Assembly: GCA_021779635.1 (NCBI GenBank)
Contig: JAJYAH010000102.1
Coordinates: forward strand, 1 to 13,635
Length of the DNA stretch: 13,635 nt
Direction: 5' to 3'
Source: Pseudomonadota bacterium
GTDB taxonomy: Bacteria > Pseudomonadota > Alphaproteobacteria > Rhizobiales > Xanthobacteraceae
A program made the translations under genes and the position numbers. Of the stretch, positions 1-6,159 are shown in pieces. Each line of letters begins with the position of its first letter. Position 1 is the stretch's first letter. Under the pieces are notes generated by a model. That model ran no database searches and had not been told where the DNA came from. It was given only the letters and a program-made list of their open reading frames with translations.

Positions 1-632
1 GTCGCTTCGGCTTCCTTGACCGGCATCGACCAGTCGCCGGTGAAGATCACCTGGGTGGTGGCCTTCGGGTTGGCGAGTTTGGCGCCGAGCGTGAAGGCAT
101 TGATGTTGCGCAGTACCTGGGGGATCGGCTTGGCGGCGACAAAGCCGAGCTTGTTGCTCTTGGTGGAATAGCCGGCCACGATGCCGGAGATATATTGTGC
201 TTCGTCGATATAGCCGAAATAGCTGCCGGCGTTCTTCGGGTCCTTGTCGGTCCATAGTCCACCGCAATGTTCGAAATGCAGCTTTGGAAACTTAGCCGCC
301 ATCTTGATCATGTGCGGATTGTAATATCCGAACGAGGTCGGGAAGATCAGCGTGGCGCCGTCGAGATTGATCATGGATTCGATCGTCTTCTCGACCGCGT
401 CGGTTTCCGGAACCTTTTCTTCCTCGACGACCTTGACGCCCGGCATTTTCTTCACGGCGGCGGCCCCCTGGGCATGGGCCTGGTTGTATCCATAGTCGTC
501 GCGCGATCCGACATAGATAAAGCCGATGGTGGTGTCCGCCGCCGCGGCGGAACGCGCGCCAAGTGCTGTTCCGAGCGTTAGCGCGGCGCTTCCCTGCAAC
601 AGATGTCGTCTTGAAATCCTGCCAAAATCCAT
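1..632 (-). CDS. BMP-family ABC transporter substrate-binding protein (partial, C-terminus beyond window)
   Basis: About 210 residues are visible, read leftward from an ATG at 630-632; the reading frame is still open at base 1, so the C-terminal part is missing. An AAGGAG ribosome binding site (640-645 on the complement) lies 7 bases before the start. The N-terminus carries a twin-arginine signal: SRRHLLQG at residues 7-14, then a hydrophobic Ala/Leu/Gly stretch ending in AAAA near residue 32, so export by Tat to the periplasm is expected. The mature part opens with TTIGFIYVGSRDDYGYNQ, and contains a FPTSFGYYNP segment and FEHCGG, which fit the BMP/PnrA-like (Med/Bmp lipoprotein) type I binding fold. 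Family members bind nucleosides or other small solutes for an ABC importer; the ligand here cannot be told. Permease and ATPase genes would be expected to the left. Family confidence is good, ligand unknown. Confidence 0.85.
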   Translation of the reverse strand, partial: MDFGRISRRHLLQGSAALTLGTALGARSAAAADTTIGFIYVGSRDDYGYNQAHAQGAAAVKKMPGVKVVEEEKVPETDAVEKTIESMINLDGATLIFPTSFGYYNPHMIKMAAKFPKLHFEHCGGLWTDKDPKNAGSYFGYIDEAQYISGIVAGYSTKSNKLGFVAAKPIPQVLRNINAFTLGAKLANPKATTQVIFTGDWSMPVKEAEA

Positions 633-639
633 TGGTTGC

Positions 640-645
640 TCCTTG
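640..645 (-). promoter_or_regulatory. Ribosome binding site of the BMP-family gene
   Basis: The complement reads AAGGAG seven bases before the ATG at 632. It supports this start and the complete Tat signal. Confidence 0.7.
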
Positions 646-768
646 GCGGGCTGACCGCCGCTGATTTTGCGGCTTCGCCGGACCGGCAAAGCCCGGAGCT
701 TCCATCGCAAGCTTCGTGCCATAGCCTATTTCAAGGTCAAATTCATGTAACTATTTGATAAAAATGAT

Positions 769-780
769 ATTTTATGCAAT
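769..780. promoter_or_regulatory. Candidate operator dyad, box 2
   Basis: ATTTTATGCAAT matches box 1 (843-854) at 11 of 12 positions in the same orientation. The boxes start 74 bases apart, close to seven helical turns, which would put both on the same DNA face. Confidence 0.35.
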
Positions 781-842
781 CGCCTCCGGTTCAAAAGTTG
801 GGCATGCAGTCATGATGACTAAAATTTCATCATTATTTACCG

Positions 843-854
843 ATTGTATGCAAT
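843..854. promoter_or_regulatory. Candidate operator dyad, box 1
   Basis: ATTGTATGCAAT is an inverted repeat (ATTG, four central bases, CAAT) with one mismatched pair. Dyads of this ATTGTATACAAT style are typical of GntR-family (FCD/FadR subgroup) regulators; assignment to that family is an inference. It lies about 210 bases upstream of the BMP-family start. Confidence 0.4.
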
Positions 855-958
855 TGAGTTGGGCAGCCTGGGAGGGAGCCGCAGCGCTTCTGGCACGCGC
901 AACAGCGTACTCGCGCGCCGCGCCGCGGCGGGACCAATTTGGCCGATGAACTCCGCGT

Positions 959-2281
959 CTATTCGGCGGCGGCAACCGGGGCGCGTTCGAGCGCCTGATC
1001 GTGCCCGAGTGCCAGCACGATTCCTACCGCCATGATGCCGAGCGCGGCCAGCAACAACAACCCGCCAGCATAGCTGCCGGTCTCGTCCTTGATCCAGCCC
1101 ATCGCAAACGGGCCGGCGAATCCGGCGAGGTTGCCGATCGAATTGATGACAGCGATCCCGGCTGCCGCACTTGCGCCGGAGAGGAAGGCGGTGGGCAACG
1201 TCCAGAACACCGGCAGGCTGGCGAAGATACCAAAGCCGGCCACGCAGAACGCAATCATTTTCAGCAGGGGGTCATCGAGCGCGGTGGAGGCGGCGATGCC
1301 GGCTGCTGCAATCAATAGCGGAAAGGCCGCATGGAACCGCCGTTCGGCCTTGCGGTCCGAGCGTCGGCCCCACCACACCATGGCGATCACCCCGACGACA
1401 TAAGGCGTGGCCGCGACGACCGTGGTGAGAAAGGTGGTAAGGCCAAAAGCCTTGACGATCTGCGGCAGAAAGAAACTCAAGCCGTAATTCATCGCCACCG
1501 CGCCGAAATAGACCAGGCTCAGCCCCAGCACGCGCGGATTCAGCAGCGACTCCATGACGGAGTAGTCATGCACCGCCTGGCGCTGACGCTCTTCAAGCGT
1601 CAGTCGCTCGGCAAGCCAGGCCCTCTCGTCCGGCGCGAGCCAGTTCGCCTCGGCAGGCCGATCGGTAAGATAGAAGAAGACCACCCCGGCGAGAATGATC
1701 GCAGGTACGGCCTCGATGACGAACAGCCATTGCCAGCCGGCGAGCCCGATGCCGCCATGCAAATAGAGCAGCAAGCCGGAGATCGGCCCGCCGATCACGG
1801 TGGAGAGCGGGATGGCGGCCATGAAGTAGCCGACGATGCGCGCGCGATATTCCGCCGGGAACCACAGGGTCAGATAGAAGATGATGCCGGGAAAGAAGCC
1901 GGCTTCGGCCGCGCCGAGCAGCACCCGAACCAGATAGAAGCTGTGTTCGTTGCCGAGCCCGGTGACGCGGGCGATGGCAGGGATGAACGCCATCGCGCCG
2001 GACAGGATGCCCCAGCTCAGCATGATGCGTGCAATCCATTTGCGCGCGCCGAATTTTTCCAGCAGCAGGTTGGACGGCACCTCGAAGATGAAATAGGCGA
2101 TGAAGAAGACGCCTGCGCCGAAGCCGAACGCGGTCTGCGACAGCCCGAGGTCATGGTTCATCGTAAGCGCCGCGAAGCCGACATTGACCCGGTCCAGATA
2201 CGCGACGAAATAACAGATGATCAGGAACGGAACGAGCCGCATCGAGACTTTGGCGATGGTACGGGTTTCGACGGTGTCCAT
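959..2281 (-). CDS. MFS transporter, ACS (anion:cation symporter) type
   Basis: A 440-residue inner-membrane secondary transporter with the usual 12-helix MFS length. The start is taken as the ATG at 2279-2281; the frame extends 15 bases to an upstream TTG but the protein from the ATG matches family N-termini (MDTVETRTIAKVSMRLVPFL). ACS hallmarks are YLDRVNVGFA at residues 28-37 in helix 1, the long FEVPSNLLLEKFGARKW segment at about 66-82 (loop 2-3 motif), EAGFFPGIIFYLTLWFP in helix 4-5, and a charged central loop near residues 205-230. Relatives carry organic anions such as tartrate, phthalate or hexuronates; the substrate here is not decidable. It ends with TAG at 959. The gene stands alone on this strand between the BMP gene and the divergent small gene at 2610, with no adjacent catabolic enzyme to suggest a substrate. 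Confidence 0.9.
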   Translation of the reverse strand: MDTVETRTIAKVSMRLVPFLIICYFVAYLDRVNVGFAALTMNHDLGLSQTAFGFGAGVFFIAYFIFEVPSNLLLEKFGARKWIARIMLSWGILSGAMAFIPAIARVTGLGNEHSFYLVRVLLGAAEAGFFPGIIFYLTLWFPAEYRARIVGYFMAAIPLSTVIGGPISGLLLYLHGGIGLAGWQWLFVIEAVPAIILAGVVFFYLTDRPAEANWLAPDERAWLAERLTLEERQRQAVHDYSVMESLLNPRVLGLSLVYFGAVAMNYGLSFFLPQIVKAFGLTTFLTTVVAATPYVVGVIAMVWWGRRSDRKAERRFHAAFPLLIAAAGIAASTALDDPLLKMIAFCVAGFGIFASLPVFWTLPTAFLSGASAAAGIAVINSIGNLAGFAGPFAMGWIKDETGSYAGGLLLLAALGIMAVGIVLALGHDQALERAPVAAAE

Positions 2282-2609
2282 GTAATTACGATCCAACGGT
2301 TTCTTCCACCAGCCGACAGGTGAGCGGCTTCGAGCGGGCGCAGCCTTTCACATTTCACCGCGCAAATGAACTGAACTCCATTGTGCAGTGCGCTAGCGAC
2401 CGTGCGCGAGTTCAACGCCCAGGTTCCCGGTGCCGGCCTCACGTTTTGCGGATGTCGCCAATTCCCGGTTTGACAGGTCGTCTCATCAAGTGAAGGTTCC
2501 GCAGCCGGCCGGCAGATTCTTCCGATCGGAGTCGTCAAGTTCAGAATTGTACTGACACGGTCGCAAAATCGGTCTTTGATGGTAGAGGGCAGGCAGGCAG
2601 GAGGCTGAG
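2282..2609. other. Divergent intergenic region between the MFS gene and the 77-aa gene
   Basis: This 328-base region separates two divergent genes and should carry both promoters. A TTGACA hexamer is present at 2470-2475 on the plus strand, but no acceptable -10 box stands 16-18 bases after it, so I do not call a promoter. I see no convincing ORF, strong dyad or RNA in it. Confidence 0.4.
2599..2604 (+). promoter_or_regulatory. Strong ribosome binding site of the 77-aa gene
   Basis: AGGAGG, five bases before the ATG at 2610. This near-perfect Shine-Dalgarno sequence is the main evidence that the small plus-strand gene is translated rather than the overlapping minus-strand frames. Confidence 0.75.
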
Positions 2610-2843
2610 ATGAACGACCTCGTTCGCTACCGCGCCATGGAATCGCTGTGCCGGCAGAGTGCGGTGTTTCGCCCGCTGGAGAGTTGGCGGCTGCTTGCGG
2701 AAGCAGAGATGTGGCACCACAAGGCGCAGGAGGAAATCGCCTCGCGCTTTATGGAATGCAATCGCACCCCGCCGGCCGGTGCGGTCGCTCGTGCAGCGTC
2801 TCGTTCTCTTGCAGGCGATGAAAGCCGGTTGTTGGCGGGTTGA
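2610..2843 (+). CDS. Small hypothetical protein (77 aa)
   Basis: I do not recognise a named family. The protein starts MNDLVRYRAM and is basic and mostly helical in appearance, with an amphipathic stretch around residues 20-48 (SWRLLAEAEMWHHKAQEEIA) that contains paired histidines. There is no signal peptide or membrane helix, so it is probably cytosolic. The case for a real gene rests on the AGGAGG ribosome binding site at ideal spacing and on a classic intrinsic terminator 43 bases after the stop. Short proteins of this look are common in rhizobial genomes, but I can offer no function. The C-terminal third (from about residue 52, PPAGAVARAASRSLAG) is low in complexity and probably disordered. 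The overlapping minus-strand frames lack ribosome binding sites and are treated as shadows. Confidence 0.65.
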   Translation: MNDLVRYRAMESLCRQSAVFRPLESWRLLAEAEMWHHKAQEEIASRFMECNRTPPAGAVARAASRSLAGDESRLLAG

Positions 2844-2885
2844 ACCGTTCGAACGACACAGAACAATCCGGCCAACTGCAAGAAA

Positions 2886-2914
2886 AAAGCCCCGCATTTG
2901 CGGGGCTTTCCTTT
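2886..2914 (+). terminator. Rho-independent terminator, probably bidirectional
   Basis: A 10-bp stem pairs AAAGCCCCGC (2886-2895) with GCGGGGCTTT (2900-2909) around a four-base loop and is followed by CCTTTT. On the other strand the A-rich left flank gives a T-run, so it can also stop transcription coming leftward from the tctBA relic. It closes the 77-aa gene. Confidence 0.9.
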
Positions 2915-3007
2915 TGGCAACTGATTGACGTGTACGCAGGGCGCGCGGGCCGGCAGGCTCAATCTCTTGCCCGAGAATTCGGGTTTGAGCGGTCGGCCGA
3001 AACCCAG

Positions 3008-3328
3008 TCAACCCGCCAGCTCCGAATACCGCGTGGTCGGGCTCTCGGCCTCGATCGGCTTTTCCCCGGCAAGGACCTTGGGTTTGCGTAGCCAGACATA
3101 GATCTGGGCCGCGATCAGCAGCACGCAGACCGCGAGAAAGAAAGCACTGATCGGACGCTCGACAAAGGTCATGAGGTCACCGCGGGAGATCAGCAGGCTG
3201 CGCCGGAAATTCTCCTCGAAGCGCGGTCCCAGCACGAAGCCGAGCAGGATCGGCGCAGGGTGAAAATCAAGACGCAGCAGGACGTAGCCCGCCACGCCTA
3301 TGAGCAGGGTTTCACCGATGATCCCAGG
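3008..3328 (-). pseudogene. tctA: TctA C-terminal remnant (tripartite tricarboxylate transporter large subunit)
   Basis: About 106 codons match only the end of the TctA family, whose members are around 500 residues. Recognisable pieces are GYVLLRLDFHPAPILLGFVL, then GPRFEENFRRSLLISRGD and a final hydrophobic helix after TFVERPISA. This is the conserved GFVLGP..EENLRRALLISRGD region near the TctA C-terminus. Everything before it, including the first ten or so membrane segments, is absent. The frame runs upstream into the TctB remnant, which is in a different frame, so no full protein can be made. A GTG at 3295 could start a fragment, but a working permease subunit is not possible. The relic ends in TGA at 3008 and is followed to the left by the 2886-2914 terminator. 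Confidence 0.85.
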
Positions 3329-3516
3329 GCGGTGCCGGCGATCAGGATGCCTAGAAACGCCAGCACGACACCCAACATGACCGGCATGAATCCCGGCCCC
3401 ATTTTGGCAAGGCTGCCCACCTTGTAGCCGCTGCCGGTCACGGCCGCGCCCACTCCAAGCAGGAGCATCAAGCCGCCGGCATAGTAGTCGCGCTTCAGCT
3501 TAAATCTCTCCCGCAA
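3298..3516 (-). pseudogene. tctB: TctB N-terminal remnant (tripartite tricarboxylate transporter small subunit)
   Basis: The frame encodes LKRDYYAGGLMLLLGVGAAV followed by a second hydrophobic segment (MPVMLGVVLAFLGILIAGTA), which is the N-terminal half of TctB/DUF1468, normally about 150-170 residues with four membrane helices. After GTALG it runs into out-of-frame DNA and stops at 3298; the C-terminal half is lost. The start is also doubtful: a GGGAGAG ribosome-binding-like site (complement of 3506-3512) stands seven bases before CTG (3498-3496), where the family would have its ATG, so the start codon may have decayed. I list from the nearest in-frame TTG at 3516. The substrate-binding partner TctC is not in the window. 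Confidence 0.8.
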
Positions 3517-3695
3517 CGGCGCATCTCTGCAATGGCTGTTGGCGTGGAGCCTAACTGCAGCGGACGGGGCCTGTCGGGATTGATGCCCCAATCCGGAATC
3601 GGCTGCAACCGCCTCGATCAGGGTGACGCCGTCCCTGTTTCCCGCTTCGGACGCGGTGTCGTGTCGACTGCGGCGATCACGCTGAATTCACGATA

Positions 3696-3724
3696 AACCG
3701 GCAATCTCGATCTTGCGGCCGGTT
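3696..3724. repeat. Inverted repeat upstream of the 107-aa gene
   Basis: AACCGGC (3696-3702) and GCCGGTT (3718-3724) form a perfect 7-bp dyad with a 15-base spacer, ending 43 bases before the ATG of the 107-aa gene. It may be an operator or a leader hairpin, or chance in GC-rich DNA. Confidence 0.25.
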
Positions 3725-3767
3725 GGCAAGGATCATTGCCAGGGATCGACGAAGTATTGAGGCACAA

Positions 3768-4091
3768 ATGACTGCGGTAATCTATAATTTTGAGCGTTCC
3801 CGCGAGAGCGGACCCATTGACGAAACGGAACGGCTTTTCTCGGCTCTAGGACGGTACACCAGCGCGGAACTTCTCGAACTGCTCTATGTCGGGGAGGAGC
3901 CGGGTTTTTTTGAAATGATGCGCGGGCTGTTTGGGCTCTCCGACGAGAACAGGTTGATACTGCAAAATTTCCTTGCAGCTATGCCCCCGCAGTCGATGAC
4001 GGTGACGATCGATCCGGCAGGAAGATGCATTCTTGCTCCCAAGAATCCTCCAGCCAAGGATATTCCAGCCAGGAATTTTCGTCCGACATAA
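3768..4091 (+). CDS. Hypothetical protein (107 aa)
   Basis: I do not recognise the family. The ATG at 3768 is preferred because GAGG (3759-3762) stands five bases before it; the frame extends upstream to a TTG at 3723 but without better support. The protein begins MTAVIYNFER, then has a compact helical region (residues 20-70) with AELLELLYVGEEPGFFEMMR, giving an acidic, leucine-rich helical face, followed by SMTVTIDPAGRCILAP (76-91), which looks like a beta-hairpin. There is no signal peptide. The 3' end contains an imperfect 15-base tandem duplication coding PPAKDIPARNF. It lies just upstream of the YcaO locus on the same strand, with the 184-aa minus-strand gene between them, so co-transcription with YcaO is unlikely. 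It could be a small regulator or adaptor; no function is assigned. Confidence 0.6.
   Translation: MTAVIYNFERSRESGPIDETERLFSALGRYTSAELLELLYVGEEPGFFEMMRGLFGLSDENRLILQNFLAAMPPQSMTVTIDPAGRCILAPKNPPAKDIPARNFRPT
4047..4076 (+). repeat. Imperfect 15-base tandem duplication
   Basis: TCCAGCCAAGGATAT is followed directly by TCCAGCCAGGAATTT. The copies share TCCAGCCA and most of the rest. They fall inside the 3' end of the 107-aa gene and, on the other strand, give the repeated Trp-Leu-Glu pattern discussed in the findings. Confidence 0.55.
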
Positions 4092-4175
4092 AAGCCCTGA
4101 TAACAGGAATGCGACCCGGATCATGCAGCGCCCCTGGAAGCCGCGCGGCATTTGATAGAGGTACCGAGATGGGGG

Positions 4176-4730
4176 TCAGCCGCTGGCGCGCATAACGAGC
4201 CTTTCGCGCTGCACCGATTCGGAAATGAACTCGCCGATCCAGCCGCAACGCCTGGCCTCGATGTGCCATGCCATGGCTTCCAGCGAGGACGGCGCCGGGT
4301 CGGGAATGTCCTTGCGGACTTCCCTGCCGTCCAGCCAACCGCAACTGTGGGAATAGCGGGTCTTGCAGACAAGGTTGATCGTCTCGCGCTGCTGCAGCAA
4401 TGCGTAGCCGTCGGCGGGAAAGAAAGTGCCGGCAAGCTCGATTGGAATCGGCAACTGGCGCACGAGCAGAAAAGTGCTGGCGGCTTCCCTCTCTGATTCC
4501 GAGACCAGCACGCCGAACAGACTATGGATCGGGGCAATGGTGTCGGGCGCTACGGCTCCGCCGGATCCCAATATGGCGCCGGCCGTCGCGATCGACAGGT
4601 ATTCGCCGTCGGGACCCCAGCGGCAGGCGATCAACCACTCGCGGCTGCGGCTGCGGATGAGGGTTGGCTTTGCGTAGTCCGACCGGGCAATATCGGCTGT
4701 CATGGCGACGACAAAGGCTTTGGCGAGCAT
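4176..4730 (-). CDS. Hypothetical protein with three Cys-x-Trp motifs (184 aa)
   Basis: I do not recognise the family. The start is the ATG at 4728-4730 with GGAG on the complement about seven bases upstream. Codon third positions are strongly GC-rich in this frame, as expected for a real gene here, unlike the plus-strand frames it overlaps. The sequence is soluble-looking, with no signal peptide. Its striking feature is the placing of its four cysteines: ACRWGPDG (Cys36), VCKTRYSHSCGWLDG (Cys122 and Cys130) and RRCGWIGEF (Cys162). Three of the four are followed two residues later by tryptophan. The middle holds SIATAGAILGSGGAVAP, a small-residue stretch that may be a turn-rich or nucleotide-binding-like loop. 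It is divergent from the YcaO gene across only 81 bases, so the two probably share a control region. It may be a partner or target of the YcaO enzyme, but this is inferred from position only. Confidence 0.65.
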   Translation of the reverse strand: MLAKAFVVAMTADIARSDYAKPTLIRSRSREWLIACRWGPDGEYLSIATAGAILGSGGAVAPDTIAPIHSLFGVLVSESEREAASTFLLVRQLPIPIELAGTFFPADGYALLQQRETINLVCKTRYSHSCGWLDGREVRKDIPDPAPSSLEAMAWHIEARRCGWIGEFISESVQRERLVMRASG

Positions 4731-4753
4731 ATGTTTCTCCGGGGATGGACGTC

Positions 4754-4798
4754 CTCATGCGCCAGACTGTGCGCGACAGGCGTGAGACCATCGTGAAC
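4754..4798. promoter_or_regulatory. Putative control region between the 184-aa gene and YcaO
   Basis: The 81-base gap 4731-4811 must hold the control signals for both divergent genes. It contains CGTGAGA (4781-4787) and CGTGAAC (4792-4798), direct heptamers starting 11 bases apart, the spacing known for SARP-type activators. It also contains an imperfect dyad, CTCATGCGCC (4754-4763) against GGCGTGAG (4779-4786). I cannot place convincing -35/-10 boxes. The functional reading is inferred from the SARP-like gene downstream. Confidence 0.3.
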
Positions 4799-4802
4799 AG
4801 GC

Positions 4803-4807
4803 GGAGG
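4803..4807 (+). promoter_or_regulatory. Ribosome binding site of the YcaO gene
   Basis: GGAGG, four bases before the ATG at 4812, fixing the start of the 448-residue YcaO protein. Confidence 0.65.
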
Positions 4808-4811
4808 CCCG

Positions 4812-6158
4812 ATGCTAAATCTGTTCGCGCGTGCCGCTTCATCGTTGCTCTGCGATAACCCGGAAGACGCCGGCGACCCCGATGCCCGGCTGCTTTTGGA
4901 GGCGCTTGGCTACGCCGAGTTTTCGGCCGGTACCGGCAAATCCGGCCCCGAGACCCACCACCGTGCCCAGTTGTTGATGGTGGCGTCCCGGTTCGTGCGA
5001 GTTTTCGAATTGGCCGCGCCTGAGGCTCCCGGTCTGGTCTGCTTTGGCGCCGAAATCGATCCGGCGATGGCGGATCCCTTGCATGCCGGCAGTCCTGCAG
5101 TCAGCGTTTCCGGCGTAGGTCTTTCGCTGCAGGAAGCGTTTCAGGGATGTATCGGCGAGGGCATCGAGTATCTGTCCCAGTTGCAGACCGGGGACGATGT
5201 GCTGGAATTGCCCGGTCCCAACGATCCGGCTGCCGGGCGGGGTCCGGGGACACGGGAGTTCCTCGCCGCGTTCGAGGCCTACCGCCTGCGTCCGGATGCC
5301 GAACTTTCATGGCACCGCGCCACCCGGCTTACCGATCGTTGCGAGGTCTTGCTGCCGGCAGACCTGTGCCTGCGCCGGCCGCTGAACCAGCGAGAGATCA
5401 GGCCGCCGTTCCCGCTGAGTACCGGATCGGCCGCCGGCACGTCCTGGGACAGGGCGGCGTTGCACGGGCTGCTGGAAGTGATCGAACGGGACGCGGCCAG
5501 CCTTTGGTGGTGGGGCGGCAACCGCGGTCGAGCGATCCCGCCCCAGCATGAGGCCCACATCATGGCCCAGGCGCGGCTGGCACGGCTGCGGCAAAATACT
5601 TCGGGGCGGCGGAGCTGGTTGCTCGATATAACGACGGATATCGGCGTGCCCAGCGTTGCAGCGGTCTCCTGTACGGCGGATGGCTTTGGCTTTGCCTTTG
5701 GGCTGGCCGCGCGGCCGACACTCACGGGCGCGGCCTGCGCCGCGGTTCTGGAAATGTGCCAGGGCGAACTGGCCTATGCCGTGGTTGAAGCGAAGTGCCG
5801 AGAGCGCGGGGAAGCCGCGCTCAACGAGCGAGACCGGGTTCATCGGCGCCGGGCCACATTGATCAACGCGGATCGATGCCTGCTGCTGCAACCGGTGGCG
5901 GAGCCATCGGAGCATCTCGCCATCGACACGACCGACGCAAACTCCGTGCTGCAGCTCATCGCGAAACGTCTTGGGCGATTCGGCATCGAGACCTTTACTC
6001 TCGACCTCACGCGTGCGCACCTTGCCATTCCGGCGGCACGCGTCATCACGCCTGGTCTCCAACTTGAGCCTTCCGAGATCGTGATGCCGCGGCTTGCCGA
6101 CATGATGGCGCGAACCGGCGGCGGCGCAATCTATACCGGTGGGGTCGCTTTGATATAG
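4812..6158 (+). CDS. YcaO-domain protein (putative ATP-dependent peptide/protein backbone-modifying enzyme)
   Basis: 448 residues; the first 50 or so are a less conserved extension, the rest is YcaO. YcaO enzymes use ATP to activate backbone amides, making azolines, amidines or thioamides in peptides or proteins. Conserved family features visible are the helix GVGLSLQEAFQGCIGEGIEY (101-120) with the Glu116/Glu119 pair of the nucleotide/Mg site, GTSWDRAALHGLLEVIERDA (209-228) with Glu222, Glu225, Arg226 and Asp227, FGLAARPTLTGAACAAVLEM (296-315) leading to Glu314-x-x-Gln317, and IPAARVITPGLQLEP (406-420). In the first motif Tyr120 stands where many members have Arg. The C-terminus ends IYTGGVALI and lacks the Pro-x-Pro-x-Pro tail of typical azoline synthases. 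No E1-like partner, TfuA or dehydrogenase gene is adjacent. The BTAD-type regulator starts one base after its TAG, so the two are surely co-transcribed. Product and substrate are unknown. Confidence 0.9.
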   Translation: MLNLFARAASSLLCDNPEDAGDPDARLLLEALGYAEFSAGTGKSGPETHHRAQLLMVASRFVRVFELAAPEAPGLVCFGAEIDPAMADPLHAGSPAVSVSGVGLSLQEAFQGCIGEGIEYLSQLQTGDDVLELPGPNDPAAGRGPGTREFLAAFEAYRLRPDAELSWHRATRLTDRCEVLLPADLCLRRPLNQREIRPPFPLSTGSAAGTSWDRAALHGLLEVIERDAASLWWWGGNRGRAIPPQHEAHIMAQARLARLRQNTSGRRSWLLDITTDIGVPSVAAVSCTADGFGFAFGLAARPTLTGAACAAVLEMCQGELAYAVVEAKCRERGEAALNERDRVHRRRATLINADRCLLLQPVAEPSEHLAIDTTDANSVLQLIAKRLGRFGIETFTLDLTRAHLAIPAARVITPGLQLEPSEIVMPRLADMMARTGGGAIYTGGVALI

Positions 6159-6159
6159 A

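Larger units (their letters stand above)
633..958. other. Intergenic AT-rich regulatory region upstream of the BMP-family gene
   Basis: This 326-base gap lies between the minus-strand MFS gene end (959) and the minus-strand BMP-family gene start (632). No believable ORF fills it. Positions about 720-860 are strikingly AT-rich against the GC-rich surroundings, as expected for a promoter/operator region serving the BMP gene. It holds two near-identical 12-base dyads (listed separately). The right part (about 905-935) is very GC-rich with a CGCCGCGGCG self-complementary core but no T-run, so I do not call a terminator for the MFS gene. Confidence 0.5.

Noticed and set aside
905..935. GC-rich self-complementary stretch after the MFS stop as a terminator
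   Set aside because: There is no T-run on either side, and such GC palindromes are common by chance here.
1331..2323. Long plus-strand open frame (330 codons) opposite the MFS gene
   Set aside because: It is antisense to a clear MFS transporter, is very rich in Arg/Asp/Glu/His/Gln as mirror frames of GC-rich genes are, and matches no fold.
2470..2475. TTGACA as -35 box for the 77-aa gene
   Set aside because: No reasonable -10 hexamer stands 16-18 bases downstream.
4152..4496. Plus-strand frame opposite the 184-aa gene
   Set aside because: It starts at TTG without a ribosome binding site; the minus-strand frame has the better start signal and GC-rich third positions.
4664..4858. Short plus-strand frame across the YcaO upstream gap as a precursor peptide (internal ATG at 4745)
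   Set aside because: It is Arg-rich with no leader/core pattern, overlaps the YcaO start out of frame, and has only a weak upstream GGGG.
5307..6062. Minus-strand 251-codon frame inside the YcaO gene
   Set aside because: The plus-strand YcaO motifs are unmistakable; the other strand has no ribosome binding site or domain.
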